9,904 nucleotides of DNA from Rhodospirillales bacterium (GTDB lineage: Bacteria; Pseudomonadota; Alphaproteobacteria; Rhodospirillales; JADHTD01), in NCBI GenBank assembly GCA_016776525.1, contig JADHTD010000080.1:1-9904 (forward strand), written 5' to 3'. Made by a program: the position numbers and the translations under genes. Every line of letters starts with the position of its first letter. The first letter of the stretch is position 1. A model generated the notes under the pieces. That model saw only the letters and a list, made by a program, of their open reading frames with translations, was not told the origin of the DNA and ran no database searches. Positions 1 to 7,390 of the stretch are shown here, piece after piece.

Positions 1-201
1 ATGATCATCGCCAACGAGAAAATGTCGGTGAAGGACGCCTATACCATCACCAAGACAATCATCGAAAACAAGGCGGCGATGGCCAAGGCCCACAAGGCCT
101 GGTCCCGCTTCAAACCGGAAGATGCCTGGAAACCCGCCAACACGGGCATTCCTCTGCACCCCGGTGCCATCAAGTACTATAAGGAACGGGGTTGGATGTA
201 A
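1..201 (+). CDS. TAXI-family TRAP transporter solute-binding protein, C-terminal end (partial)
   Basis: These 66 residues look like the carboxy end of a TAXI-family TRAP receptor, the periplasmic protein that captures the substrate and hands it to the membrane permease. The final stretch HPGAIKYYKERGWM, preceded by a Trp- and Lys-rich helix, is the typical TAXI ending. Such receptors are usually about 320-340 residues, so most of the gene, including its signal peptide, lies to the left of the window. The ATG at base 1 is therefore probably an internal Met and not the start. The next gene is the matching permease, which supports the call. The substrate cannot be read from this tail. Confidence 0.85.
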   Translation: MIIANEKMSVKDAYTITKTIIENKAAMAKAHKAWSRFKPEDAWKPANTGIPLHPGAIKYYKERGWM

Positions 202-225
202 TCATCTGAACCGATAAAGATCCTG

Positions 226-260
226 CGGGGGCGGACAGGTCGCTCCGCCCCCGTTTCTTT
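226..260 (+). terminator. Hairpin with T-rich tail between TRAP receptor and permease
   Basis: Arms 226-235 (CGGGGGCGGA) and 244-253 (TCCGCCCCCG) pair perfectly over 10 bp around an 8-base loop. They are followed by TTTCTTT at 254-260. This has the form of an intrinsic terminator 24 bases after the receptor stop codon. Because the permease follows on the same strand only 26 bases further on, it more likely acts as a partial terminator or a 3' stabiliser that keeps receptor mRNA above permease mRNA. The structure is seen directly; the role is inferred. Confidence 0.8.
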
Positions 261-286
261 AATTCATAATTACAAGAAGCGCCGCC

Positions 287-2179
287 ATGAGCATCGCGAG
301 CAGCATACACGGACTTCGGTTTTTAATCGGACTGTTTTCCCTCAGTTTCCAGATATTCATTATCTTCTATCCGCAGGTGCCCATGTTCCAGAGGCCGCTG
401 CACCTGACCCTGGCCATTATCCTGGTGCTGTTGTGGTCGCCGCTGAAAAGCGAGCGGCTGGGCCCCAAAATCCGCGGACTGATTGATGCCGTCCTGGTCT
501 GCGTGGCCATGGGCGCCCTGGTCTATTACATGAACGATATTGAGCGCCTGACCAGCCGCATGGAAACCGTCGATGACGTCTTTCTGTATGACAAGGTCAT
601 GGGGCTTGCTTTACTGCTGGTGCTGATGGAAGCCGTCCGCCGTGTCGTCGGCTGGATGCTTCTCGGGGTCATTATTTTCTTCGTCATCTATGCCTTCGCC
701 GGCAAGTGGTATCCGAGCTGGCTGCAATTCCAGGGTTTCACCTTTGAGGAAATGATCGAAATCCTGACCATGAGCGCCAACGGCGTTCTCGGTATCACGA
801 CGGCGACCTCGGTCCAGTTTGTCTTTTATTTTGTTGCCTTCGGCGCCATTTATTCGGCGACCGGCGGCGGCCAGCTGTTTATCGATATCGGCATGCGCGT
901 TTCCGGCCGCAACAAAGGCGGCGCCGCCAAGGCGGCCATTGTTTCATCGAGCCTGATGGGCAGCATTTCCGGCAGCGCCGTGGCCAACGTCACGGCCACC
1001 GGTATCTTCACCATTCCGTTGATGCGGCGGTCCGGCTACAACGCCGAGACGGCGGCGGCCACCGAGGCCATCGCCTCGACCGGCGGCCAGTTGATGCCGC
1101 CGATCATGGGTATCGCCGCCTTCGTGATGGCGGAACTCCTGCAAATTCCTTATGTCCGGGTGGCCCTGGCGGGGGTTATTCCGGCCCTGGCCTTTTATTT
1201 TGCGATTTTCCTCTATGTTGATTTCCAGGCCCGCAAGAGCGGCATCGGAACCCTGACCAAAGAAGATTTCGAGGGGACGCCGCCCATTCTCCCCCGCATT
1301 CACTTATTGCTGCCGCCGATCGTCCTTATCATCATGCTGGTTAGCGGCTTCTCGGCCACCTATTCGGCGGTCATCGCTTCGGCCACCGCCATCGTCACGG
1401 CTTACGTCAAACGGGAAAACTGGCTGGGGCCCAAGGAACTGATGGACGTCGTTCGCAACGCCACCCGCCAGGCCGCCGAGGTGGCGGTGCCGATTGCCTC
1501 GATCGGGGTGATCATATCGGTTTCCATCCAGTCGAACCTGGCCCTTAAATTCGCCGACGGATTAATCGCCATGAGCGGCGGCACCCTGATCCCCGCCATG
1601 ATCTTCATCATCATCGGCTGCATCATCATGGGCATGGGCCTGCCGACGGTGGCGGCTTATATTATCGGCGCCATCCTGTTCGTGCCGGCCTTGCTGAATT
1701 TGGGTATTCCGGAACTCTCGGCCCACTTCTTCGTCATGTATTACTGCGTGCTGTCGATGGTGACGCCGCCGGTGGCCCTGGCGTCCTATACGGCGGCCGG
1801 GGTGGCCCGGGCCAACACCTGGACGACCAGCCTGCTGGCCTTCAAATTCTCCATGGTGTCCTTCCTGGTGCCTTTTGCCTTTGCCTTCAACCCGGAACTG
1901 CTGGGCGAGGGGTCGGTGGGCCAGATCGCCCTGGCCCTGGTTTCGGTGCTGACCGCCACCGGGGCATGGTCGGTAGCCTTCGTCGGCTATATCCGCACCC
2001 GCATCGTTTTCCTGGAACGGGGACTGTTCACCCTTTTATCGTTGCTGATTATTTTCTCCGACCTGGGCACGCTCTACTGGGGTATTGGCTTTGCCGGTGC
2101 CATCTCCCTCTTCATATGGTGCCTGTTCGTCCGCCATATGATCTTCAAACCATCCCCCGGCCAAGCGGACGCCGGTTAA
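287..2179 (+). CDS. TRAP transporter permease, fused DctQ-DctM type (TAXI system)
   Basis: This 630-residue inner-membrane protein is the permease of a tripartite ATP-independent periplasmic transporter, driven by an ion gradient and fed by the TAXI receptor encoded just upstream. The N-terminal part (about residues 1-190) has several hydrophobic helices resembling the small DctQ subunit. The rest is the large DctM subunit, with the conserved glycine/serine-rich stretch SGSAVANVTATGIFTIPLM near residues 230-250 and the STGGQLMPP motif soon after. The fused length is normal for TAXI systems, which typically encode one large permease and not separate Q and M genes. The start follows AAGAAG, a modest ribosome site. 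It stops 18 bases before the GTPase gene. The transported compound is unknown; neighbouring enzymes hint at a cyclic amide or ureide, which is inference. Confidence 0.93.
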   Translation: MSIASSIHGLRFLIGLFSLSFQIFIIFYPQVPMFQRPLHLTLAIILVLLWSPLKSERLGPKIRGLIDAVLVCVAMGALVYYMNDIERLTSRMETVDDVFLYDKVMGLALLLVLMEAVRRVVGWMLLGVIIFFVIYAFAGKWYPSWLQFQGFTFEEMIEILTMSANGVLGITTATSVQFVFYFVAFGAIYSATGGGQLFIDIGMRVSGRNKGGAAKAAIVSSSLMGSISGSAVANVTATGIFTIPLMRRSGYNAETAAATEAIASTGGQLMPPIMGIAAFVMAELLQIPYVRVALAGVIPALAFYFAIFLYVDFQARKSGIGTLTKEDFEGTPPILPRIHLLLPPIVLIIMLVSGFSATYSAVIASATAIVTAYVKRENWLGPKELMDVVRNATRQAAEVAVPIASIGVIISVSIQSNLALKFADGLIAMSGGTLIPAMIFIIIGCIIMGMGLPTVAAYIIGAILFVPALLNLGIPELSAHFFVMYYCVLSMVTPPVALASYTAAGVARANTWTTSLLAFKFSMVSFLVPFAFAFNPELLGEGSVGQIALALVSVLTATGAWSVAFVGYIRTRIVFLERGLFTLLSLLIIFSDLGTLYWGIGFAGAISLFIWCLFVRHMIFKPSPGQADAG

Positions 2180-2197
2180 GGCACCCGGGGTAGGATT

Positions 2198-3271
2198 ATG
2201 AACAGCCCCGACCAGCGGCTTCCCGTTTCGGTCATCACCGGTTTCCTGGGCAGCGGCAAGACCACCCTGATCAATCATCTGGTGCGCCATCCGGCAATGG
2301 GCGAAGCCGCCGTCATCGTCAATGAATTCGGCGAGATCGGTCTCGACCACACGCTGATCGAACAGAGCGACGAGCACACCATCCTGCTGGGCACCGGCTG
2401 CCTGTGCTGCACGGTGCGCGGCGATTTGGTGGAAACGCTTCATGACCTGTCCATCCGCCGCCACAAAGGCGAGGTGCCGCCCTTCAAGCGGGTCGTTATC
2501 GAGACCACGGGCCTCGCCGATCCGGCGCCCATCCTGCACACCCTGATGAGCGTGCCGGTGGTGGCGCGCTACCGGCTGGATACGGTGATCACGACGGTCG
2601 ACGCGGTGAACGGGGCGGCGACCCTGGACCGCCACGGCGAGGCCGTCAAACAGGCGGCGGTGGCCGATCGTTTGATCCTGACCAAAACCGATTTGGCCGA
2701 TGCGGCCACCGTCGGCAATCTTCTCGAACGCCTCAACGGCCTCAACCCGGCGGCGAAAACCATCGAAGCGGTTCACGGAAAGCTCGATCCCGGCGCCCTC
2801 TTCGGCGGCCATCAGTTCACCACCGAGACCAAGACCGAGGACGTGCGCGGCTGGTTGAGCGAGGAAGCCTATGGGGACCATGACCATGATGCCGCCCGCC
2901 CCGACGTCAACCGCCACGATGATCATATCCGGAGTTTTTGCCTGACCTTCGAGGCGCCGCTGAGGTGGAACGTGCTGGCCGCCTGGCTCGATACCCTGGC
3001 CGGCAAGCACGGCGAAAAGCTGCTCAGGGTCAAAGGCTTGGTCAATGTCGAGGACATCGATGAGCCGGTAGTGGTGCATGCCGTGCAGCACCTGTTCCAT
3101 CCGCCGGCCCGCATCGCCGGCTGGCCGGAGGCCCACCGCCGGTCGCAAATCGTTTTTATTACCAAAGACTTAAGCTGTTCCGAGGTGGAAGACATCCTGG
3201 CCCGGCTTGAGCAGGCATTGGGCGAGCCCCTGGAAACCGGCGGCCCGCCCGCCAAACAGCGTGTTGGTTAA
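2198..3271 (+). CDS. COG0523/CobW-family GTPase, probable metallochaperone
   Basis: A 357-residue cytoplasmic P-loop GTPase of the CobW/YjiA/Nha3 group, whose studied members bind zinc, cobalt or other metals and help deliver them to enzymes. Visible motifs are the Walker A GFLGSGKTT (residues 15-23), the family metal-binding CLCC (68-71), ETTGLADP (102-109) as the Walker B region, and TKTD (162-165) in place of the usual NKxD guanine-specificity motif. A His/Asp-rich segment (227-243, with HDH and HDDH) links to a C-terminal CobW_C domain (about 244-340). Gaps of 18 and 23 bases tie it to the TRAP permease and the amidohydrolase. The amidohydrolase is a metalloenzyme and an obvious client, but this is inferred from position only. 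AGGA sits unusually close (2 bases) to the ATG. Confidence 0.9.
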   Translation: MNSPDQRLPVSVITGFLGSGKTTLINHLVRHPAMGEAAVIVNEFGEIGLDHTLIEQSDEHTILLGTGCLCCTVRGDLVETLHDLSIRRHKGEVPPFKRVVIETTGLADPAPILHTLMSVPVVARYRLDTVITTVDAVNGAATLDRHGEAVKQAAVADRLILTKTDLADAATVGNLLERLNGLNPAAKTIEAVHGKLDPGALFGGHQFTTETKTEDVRGWLSEEAYGDHDHDAARPDVNRHDDHIRSFCLTFEAPLRWNVLAAWLDTLAGKHGEKLLRVKGLVNVEDIDEPVVVHAVQHLFHPPARIAGWPEAHRRSQIVFITKDLSCSEVEDILARLEQALGEPLETGGPPAKQRVG

Positions 3272-3294
3272 ATAATTCAATAAGGAGAAAAACA

Positions 3295-4692
3295 ATGATC
3301 GATACGGTTATCAAAAACGGAACCATCATTACGGCGGAAGGCCGCCAACAGGCCTCCATCGGCATCAAGGATGGCCTCATCGACGGCCTCTTTGAAACAG
3401 GCTCCGAGCCCGACGCCAAAGAGACCATCGACGCCACCGGGTTGGCCATCCTGCCCGGCGGCATCGACATGCATTGCCATCACCGCCAGGGATCCGAGAC
3501 CGGCGGGTTCGAGTATAAGGAAACCATCGAGTCGGCCACCAACCAGTGCGCCGCCGGCGGCATTACCACCTCGGTGGCCATGCCCAATGTGACGCCGCCG
3601 CCCAATTCCCTGAAAATTTATGAGGACCTGCTGAAGGTCTACGAGAAGTGCGCCGTCGTCGATTACAACGTCAACCCGGCCGGCACCGTGACCGAGGAAA
3701 TCCCCGGCTTGTCGAAAACCGGCCTGGCGGCGTTTAAGATTTTCATGGTGGTCGACACCGGGCGCGACTATCCGCACATGCCGGGCATCGGCATCCACGA
3801 CCACGGCAAGCTGATGGAGGCCATGGAGGCCTGCGCCGCCGTCGATGTGCCGTTGATGGTGCATCCCCACGACCAGGCCCTGATGGACCACATCGAAAAA
3901 CAGTTCTGGGACAAGGGCGAACGCGACGCCCTCGCTTATGCCAAGGCCTATTCGGCCCATGACGGCGTCATCTGGGATAGCGCCATCAACACACTGCTGC
4001 GCATCCAGAAGGCGACCGGCGTGCACCTGCACCTGTTGCACATCCAGACCGCCGGCAGCGTCGAACTGCTGCGCCGGGCCAAGGCTGAAGGCCAGCGGGT
4101 GACCTGCGAAGTCAATCCCTGGGCGCTGTTCCTCGGCAATGACTGGTCGGCCATCGAACGGCTGGGCTCTTATGCGCTGTCCTATTACGTGCCGGAGAAA
4201 AATACGCCGGTGCTGTGGGAGGCCTTCAACGACGGCACCATCGACATCATGGCCAGCGACCACGCCCCGCACACCCGCGAGGAGAAGGAAGTTGGCTGGG
4301 AGGACGGCTGGAAGGCCCATACCGGCACGCCCTCGACGCAGCATTACATGAGCTTCCTGCTCGATGCGGCGGCCCAGGGCAAGACCACCGTGGAGCGGAT
4401 CGTCGAAGCCACCTCGACCGGCCCCGCCGACCTCTTCGGCATGCAGGGCAAGGGCCATATCGCGCCCGGTTACCACGCCGACCTGGTGTTGTGGGATCTG
4501 GACAAGGAGTTCGAGGTACGCGAGGAAGACCTGCTCGGCATCATCGGCTGGTCGCCCTATGAAGGCCGCACCTACAAAGGCGTACCGGTGCGGACCCTTA
4601 TTCGCGGCAATACGGTCTATGCCGACGGCAAGGTGCTGGCCAAACCCGGCGATGGCCGCTATGTCCCGGCCAAGCACCCGGCCGCCGCCTAA
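3295..4692 (+). CDS. Cyclic amidohydrolase, dihydroorotase/hydantoinase superfamily (COG0044-like)
   Basis: A 465-residue binuclear-metal amidohydrolase predicted to open a cyclic amide ring in the cytoplasm. Expected metal ligands are all visible: HxH at H60/H62, the probable carboxylated lysine K148 in FKIFM, H190, H249 and D322 in SDHAPH. R64, N98 (in MPN) and H326 match the positions dihydroorotases use to hold the substrate carboxylate, while FKIFM resembles hydantoinase, dihydropyrimidinase and allantoinase. It ends with the family's usual beta-sandwich return (HADLVLWD near 394-401). The strongest ribosome site of the block, AAGGAGA at 3282-3288, sits 6 bases before the ATG, suggesting high expression. 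Context with a TRAP transporter and no other pyrimidine genes argues against housekeeping pyrC. The exact substrate (hydantoin, ureide, dihydropyrimidine or a carboxylated relative) is undecided. Confidence 0.88.
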   Translation: MIDTVIKNGTIITAEGRQQASIGIKDGLIDGLFETGSEPDAKETIDATGLAILPGGIDMHCHHRQGSETGGFEYKETIESATNQCAAGGITTSVAMPNVTPPPNSLKIYEDLLKVYEKCAVVDYNVNPAGTVTEEIPGLSKTGLAAFKIFMVVDTGRDYPHMPGIGIHDHGKLMEAMEACAAVDVPLMVHPHDQALMDHIEKQFWDKGERDALAYAKAYSAHDGVIWDSAINTLLRIQKATGVHLHLLHIQTAGSVELLRRAKAEGQRVTCEVNPWALFLGNDWSAIERLGSYALSYYVPEKNTPVLWEAFNDGTIDIMASDHAPHTREEKEVGWEDGWKAHTGTPSTQHYMSFLLDAAAQGKTTVERIVEATSTGPADLFGMQGKGHIAPGYHADLVLWDLDKEFEVREEDLLGIIGWSPYEGRTYKGVPVRTLIRGNTVYADGKVLAKPGDGRYVPAKHPAAA

Positions 4693-4710
4693 CATAAAGG
4701 GACCGGCGCC

Positions 4711-5613
4711 ATGACGGCAGACGGCAAACCGGAAACCATCGGCCTCATCGGATTGGGCCTGGTCGGCACGGCCATTGCCGAACACCTGCTGGAAGCCGGT
4801 TACGGCGTTATCGGCTTCGACATCGACCCGGCGCGGGGCAAAGCCCTGGCCAAACTGGGCGGGCGGGCGGTCTCCGGCCCGCTCGAGGTGGCCGATGGGG
4901 CGGACCGCGTCATCCTGTCGCTGCTGACCACAGAGGTGGTCTGTCAGGTGGTCGAAGGCGACGGCGGTCTCTTGCAGGCCGCCGGCCCGCCTCACACCAT
5001 CATCGACACCACCACCGGCACCCCAGACGAGACCATGGCCCTGGCCGGACGCCTTGAGGCGCGCGGCATTGCCTTCCTCGATGCCACCATCAGCGGTTCC
5101 AGCCAGCAAATCCGCGACCGGCAAGCCCTCTTCATGGTCGGTGGCGCGGCGGCGGCTTATGCCGCCTGCGAAGACTTGTTGCGGGTCATCACCGACAAGG
5201 CCATGCATGTCGGCCCGTCCGGCAGCGGCTCCAAAGCCAAGCTGGCCAGCAATCTGATATTGGGCCTCAATCGGCTGGTGCTGGCCGAAGGCCTGGTCTT
5301 CGCCGACCGCCTGGGCCTCGACCTGGAAGCCTTCCTCGACCTGTTGCGCCAGTCCCCGGCCTATTCGCGGGCCGTCGACGTCAAGGGCGATAAAATGGTG
5401 AAGGGCGACTTTACGCCCCAGGCCCGGGTCAGCCAGCACGACAAGGATTTGGAGATCATCCTCGCCTGCGCCGAGGCGGTGGGCCAGGAACTGCCGCTGG
5501 CCCAACTGCACCACCAAATCCTGCAGGACCTGATGGCCGGCGGCGACGGCGACCTGGATTGTTCGGCGGTCATTGAAGCCATCCGCCGCAAGCAGACCGG
5601 TTCCGGAAAATAA
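4711..5613 (+). CDS. NAD-binding 3-hydroxyisobutyrate dehydrogenase-family oxidoreductase
   Basis: A 300-residue beta-hydroxyacid dehydrogenase, the usual length for this family, which interconverts a 3-hydroxyacid and its semialdehyde. The N-terminal Rossmann fold has GLGLVG (14-19), and acidic D37 at the end of strand 2 suggests NAD rather than NADP. The substrate-binding motif is DATISGS (124-130), a variant of the common DAPVSGG. The helical C-terminal domain holds GSGSKAKLASN (171-181), where K177 is the predicted catalytic lysine and N181 the following conserved Asn. AAAGGGA at 4696-4702 precedes the ATG, 18 bases after the amidohydrolase stop. Tartronate semialdehyde reductase, which sits near allantoinase in enterobacterial allantoin clusters, is one family member this could resemble. 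The substrate cannot be fixed from sequence alone. Confidence 0.88.
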   Translation: MTADGKPETIGLIGLGLVGTAIAEHLLEAGYGVIGFDIDPARGKALAKLGGRAVSGPLEVADGADRVILSLLTTEVVCQVVEGDGGLLQAAGPPHTIIDTTTGTPDETMALAGRLEARGIAFLDATISGSSQQIRDRQALFMVGGAAAAYAACEDLLRVITDKAMHVGPSGSGSKAKLASNLILGLNRLVLAEGLVFADRLGLDLEAFLDLLRQSPAYSRAVDVKGDKMVKGDFTPQARVSQHDKDLEIILACAEAVGQELPLAQLHHQILQDLMAGGDGDLDCSAVIEAIRRKQTGSGK

Positions 5614-5621
5614 GGGGAAAA

Positions 5622-5696
5622 TGGTGCCGCCGGTAAGAATCGAACTTACGGCCTCGCCCTTACCAAGGGCGCGCTCTACCCCTGAGCTACGGCGGC
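5622..5696 (-). tRNA. tRNA-Thr (anticodon GGU)
   Basis: Read on the minus strand, a full cloverleaf folds. The acceptor stem GCCGCCG/CGGCGGC is 7 bp, the D stem GCUC/GAGC, the anticodon stem CGCCC/GGGCG with loop UUGGUAA, and the T stem GUAAG/CUUAC with loop UUCGAUU. The anticodon GGU occupies plus-strand bases 5662-5664 and decodes ACC and ACU. The discriminator A is followed by an encoded CCA (5622-5624). The gene ends 8 bases from the stop codon of the converging dehydrogenase gene, so its transcript would run into the antisense of that gene unless processed or ended quickly. No clear promoter or terminator was seen. Confidence 0.97.
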
Positions 5697-5814
5697 TTGG
5701 GGTGCGTGAAGGCGCCGAACATGCCATAGCGCCCATATGAAAGCAAGCATCCCTTGACGGGGCCGGGCGGCCCTCGCATCCTGTTGCCGATTGGCTCATG
5801 CAGAGGGCGGCATT

Positions 5815-5970
5815 ATGGCGCAAAAGGACGGCGACAAACCGGCAAAAAGGCCCGGCAAAAAGGCCGAGGAACGCCGCCAGCGGCAGGCGGAGGCGCTCCG
5901 CGCCAACCTGAAAAAGCGCAAGCAACAGGCCCGCAGCCGAACCGCAACTCAGCAAGAGGACAAATCCTAG
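5815..5970 (+). CDS. Small basic hypothetical protein upstream of murA (51 aa)
   Basis: This 51-residue protein is very rich in Lys, Arg, Gln and Ala and predicted to be one charged helix (about residues 15-42, KKAEERRQRQAEALRANLKK). It has no signal peptide or membrane segment. A purine-rich GAGGGCGG lies about 4 bases before the ATG. A possible promoter is TTGACG (5754-5759) with a weak CATCCT 17 bases on. Short Lys/Arg-rich ORFs directly before murA are, from memory, common in Rhodospirillales and relatives, which favours a real gene; no function is known to me. A hairpin-like pairing (AGACG/CGTCT outer, CCCC/GGGG inner, 5969-5998) follows without a T tract. A different frame across this stretch is longer (83 codons) but has no such composition. 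Confidence 0.65.
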   Translation: MAQKDGDKPAKRPGKKAEERRQRQAEALRANLKKRKQQARSRTATQQEDKS

Positions 5971-6057
5971 ACGCACCCCTTGCCGCCGGGGGCCGTCTGC
6001 AATAAAAGAAGCATGAATTTCTTACCCGGTTTTTATGCGGCCTAACTCAGGGAAATA

Positions 6058-7341
6058 ATGGACAGTATCCGGATCAGGGGCGGCCAGCCGCTTACAGGCA
6101 GCATCCACATCAGCGGCGCCAAGAACGCGGCCCTGCCGCTGATGGCGGCCAGCCTGCTGACCGATGGGGAGCTGACGCTGTCCAACCTGCCGCATTTGGT
6201 CGATGTTTCGACCATGGCCCACCTGCTGGCCGAACTGGGCGTCGACATCAGCATGAACGGCGATGCCGGCGGCGGCCATACGGGACGGGTCTTCGGGCTC
6301 AAGGCCAAGGACACGCTCGATACCACGGCGCCCTATGACCTGGTCCGCAAGATGCGGGCCTCGGTGCTGGTGCTGGGACCGCTGCTGGCCCGTTTCGGCC
6401 ATGCCCGGGTTTCCCTGCCGGGTGGTTGCGCCATCGGCACCCGGCCGGTCGATTTCCACCTCAAGGCCCTGGCCCAGCTGGGCGCCGACATTGAACTGAG
6501 CGAAGGCTATGTTGAAGCCTCGACCCCCAAGGGCCTGACGGGAGCCCATATCGTTTTCCCCATGGTCACGGTGGGCGGTACCGAGAACCTGTTGATGGCG
6601 GCGACCCTGGCCGAGGGGGAAACGGTGCTGGCCAATGCGGCGCGCGAACCGGAGGTCGCCGACCTCGCCAACTGTCTGGTGGCGATGGGCGCCGAGATCG
6701 AGGGTATCGGCTCCGATACCCTGAAAATCCAGGGTGTTCAAAAATTGCACGGGGCCGACTACGCGGTCGTGCCGGACCGTATCGAAACCGGTTCCTACGC
6801 CGTTGCCGCGGCCATTACCGGCGGCGACCTGCACCTGACCGGCACCCGCCTGGAATTGATTGATGCCGTCGCCGAGATCCTGGTGCAGGCGGGCGTCGAG
6901 ATCAGCGAAATGGACGACGGTATGCGGGTGTCGCGCGCCAACGGCCCCCTCCAGGGCGCCGATGTGATGACCGAACCCTATCCCGGCTTCCCGACCGACA
7001 TGCAGGCCCAGATGATGGTCCTCATGGCGGTCGCCGACGGCGCCTCGATGATTACCGAAACCATTTTCGAGAACCGCTTCATGCATGTGCCGGAATTGTG
7101 CCGCATGGGCGCCAATATCAATGTGCACGGGGCTTCGGCCATCATCCGCGGCGTCGAACGGCTGTCCGGCGCACCGGTCATGGCGACCGACCTCCGGGCC
7201 TCGATCTCGCTGATCCTGGCCGGGCTGGCGGCGGAGGGGGAAACCATCCTCAACCGGGTTTACCACCTGGACCGGGGCTACGAGCGGGTCGAGGATAAAT
7301 TGGCCGCCTGCGGTGCCGATATCGAACGCATCCGGGAATAG
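6058..7341 (+). CDS. murA: UDP-N-acetylglucosamine 1-carboxyvinyltransferase
   Basis: MurA transfers enolpyruvate from phosphoenolpyruvate to UDP-GlcNAc, the first committed cytoplasmic step of peptidoglycan synthesis. The 427 residues match the usual bacterial length of about 420. Motifs run in order: SGAKNAALPL with K22/N23 (19-28), PGGCAIGTRP with C124 as the active-site cysteine equivalent to E. coli Cys115 and the target of fosfomycin, PGFPTD (309-314) with D314 as the expected general base, DLRASISL (378-385), and DRGYER (405-410). The presence of Cys rather than Asp at 124 predicts normal fosfomycin sensitivity of the enzyme. AGGGA at 6049-6053 sits 4 bases before the ATG and supports this start. 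It follows the small basic gene by 87 bases. Confidence 0.98.
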   Translation: MDSIRIRGGQPLTGSIHISGAKNAALPLMAASLLTDGELTLSNLPHLVDVSTMAHLLAELGVDISMNGDAGGGHTGRVFGLKAKDTLDTTAPYDLVRKMRASVLVLGPLLARFGHARVSLPGGCAIGTRPVDFHLKALAQLGADIELSEGYVEASTPKGLTGAHIVFPMVTVGGTENLLMAATLAEGETVLANAAREPEVADLANCLVAMGAEIEGIGSDTLKIQGVQKLHGADYAVVPDRIETGSYAVAAAITGGDLHLTGTRLELIDAVAEILVQAGVEISEMDDGMRVSRANGPLQGADVMTEPYPGFPTDMQAQMMVLMAVADGASMITETIFENRFMHVPELCRMGANINVHGASAIIRGVERLSGAPVMATDLRASISLILAGLAAEGETILNRVYHLDRGYERVEDKLAACGADIERIRE

Positions 7342-7390
7342 GGTTTTTGTAGGGGACTAGACCCCAACCCAACCGCACCCGGGATAATTC

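Noticed and set aside
2036..3148. 370-codon minus-strand frame opposite the CobW-family gene
   Set aside because: It is a mirror of the GTPase coding bias, with no motif and no ribosome site seen.
3277..5976. 899-codon open frame on the minus strand
   Set aside because: It runs antisense through the amidohydrolase, the dehydrogenase and the tRNA gene. The plus-strand genes carry complete family motifs, and the antisense product is low-complexity (Gly, His, Gln, Val rich) with no recognisable domain. Long antisense frames are typical of GC-rich codon bias.
5754..6005. 83-codon plus-strand frame overlapping the small basic gene
   Set aside because: It starts within the putative promoter, lacks a ribosome site and has a Pro/Gly/Arg-rich shadow composition. 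The 51-codon frame at 5815 has a better start and a helical composition.
6022..7266. 414-codon minus-strand frame opposite murA
   Set aside because: The murA frame has all catalytic motifs; the antisense product is His/Gln/Gly-rich without domain features.
7341..7370. GGGG/CCCC hairpin right after murA as an intrinsic terminator
   Set aside because: The stem is short and there is no T tract after it, so it was kept only as part of the structured region.
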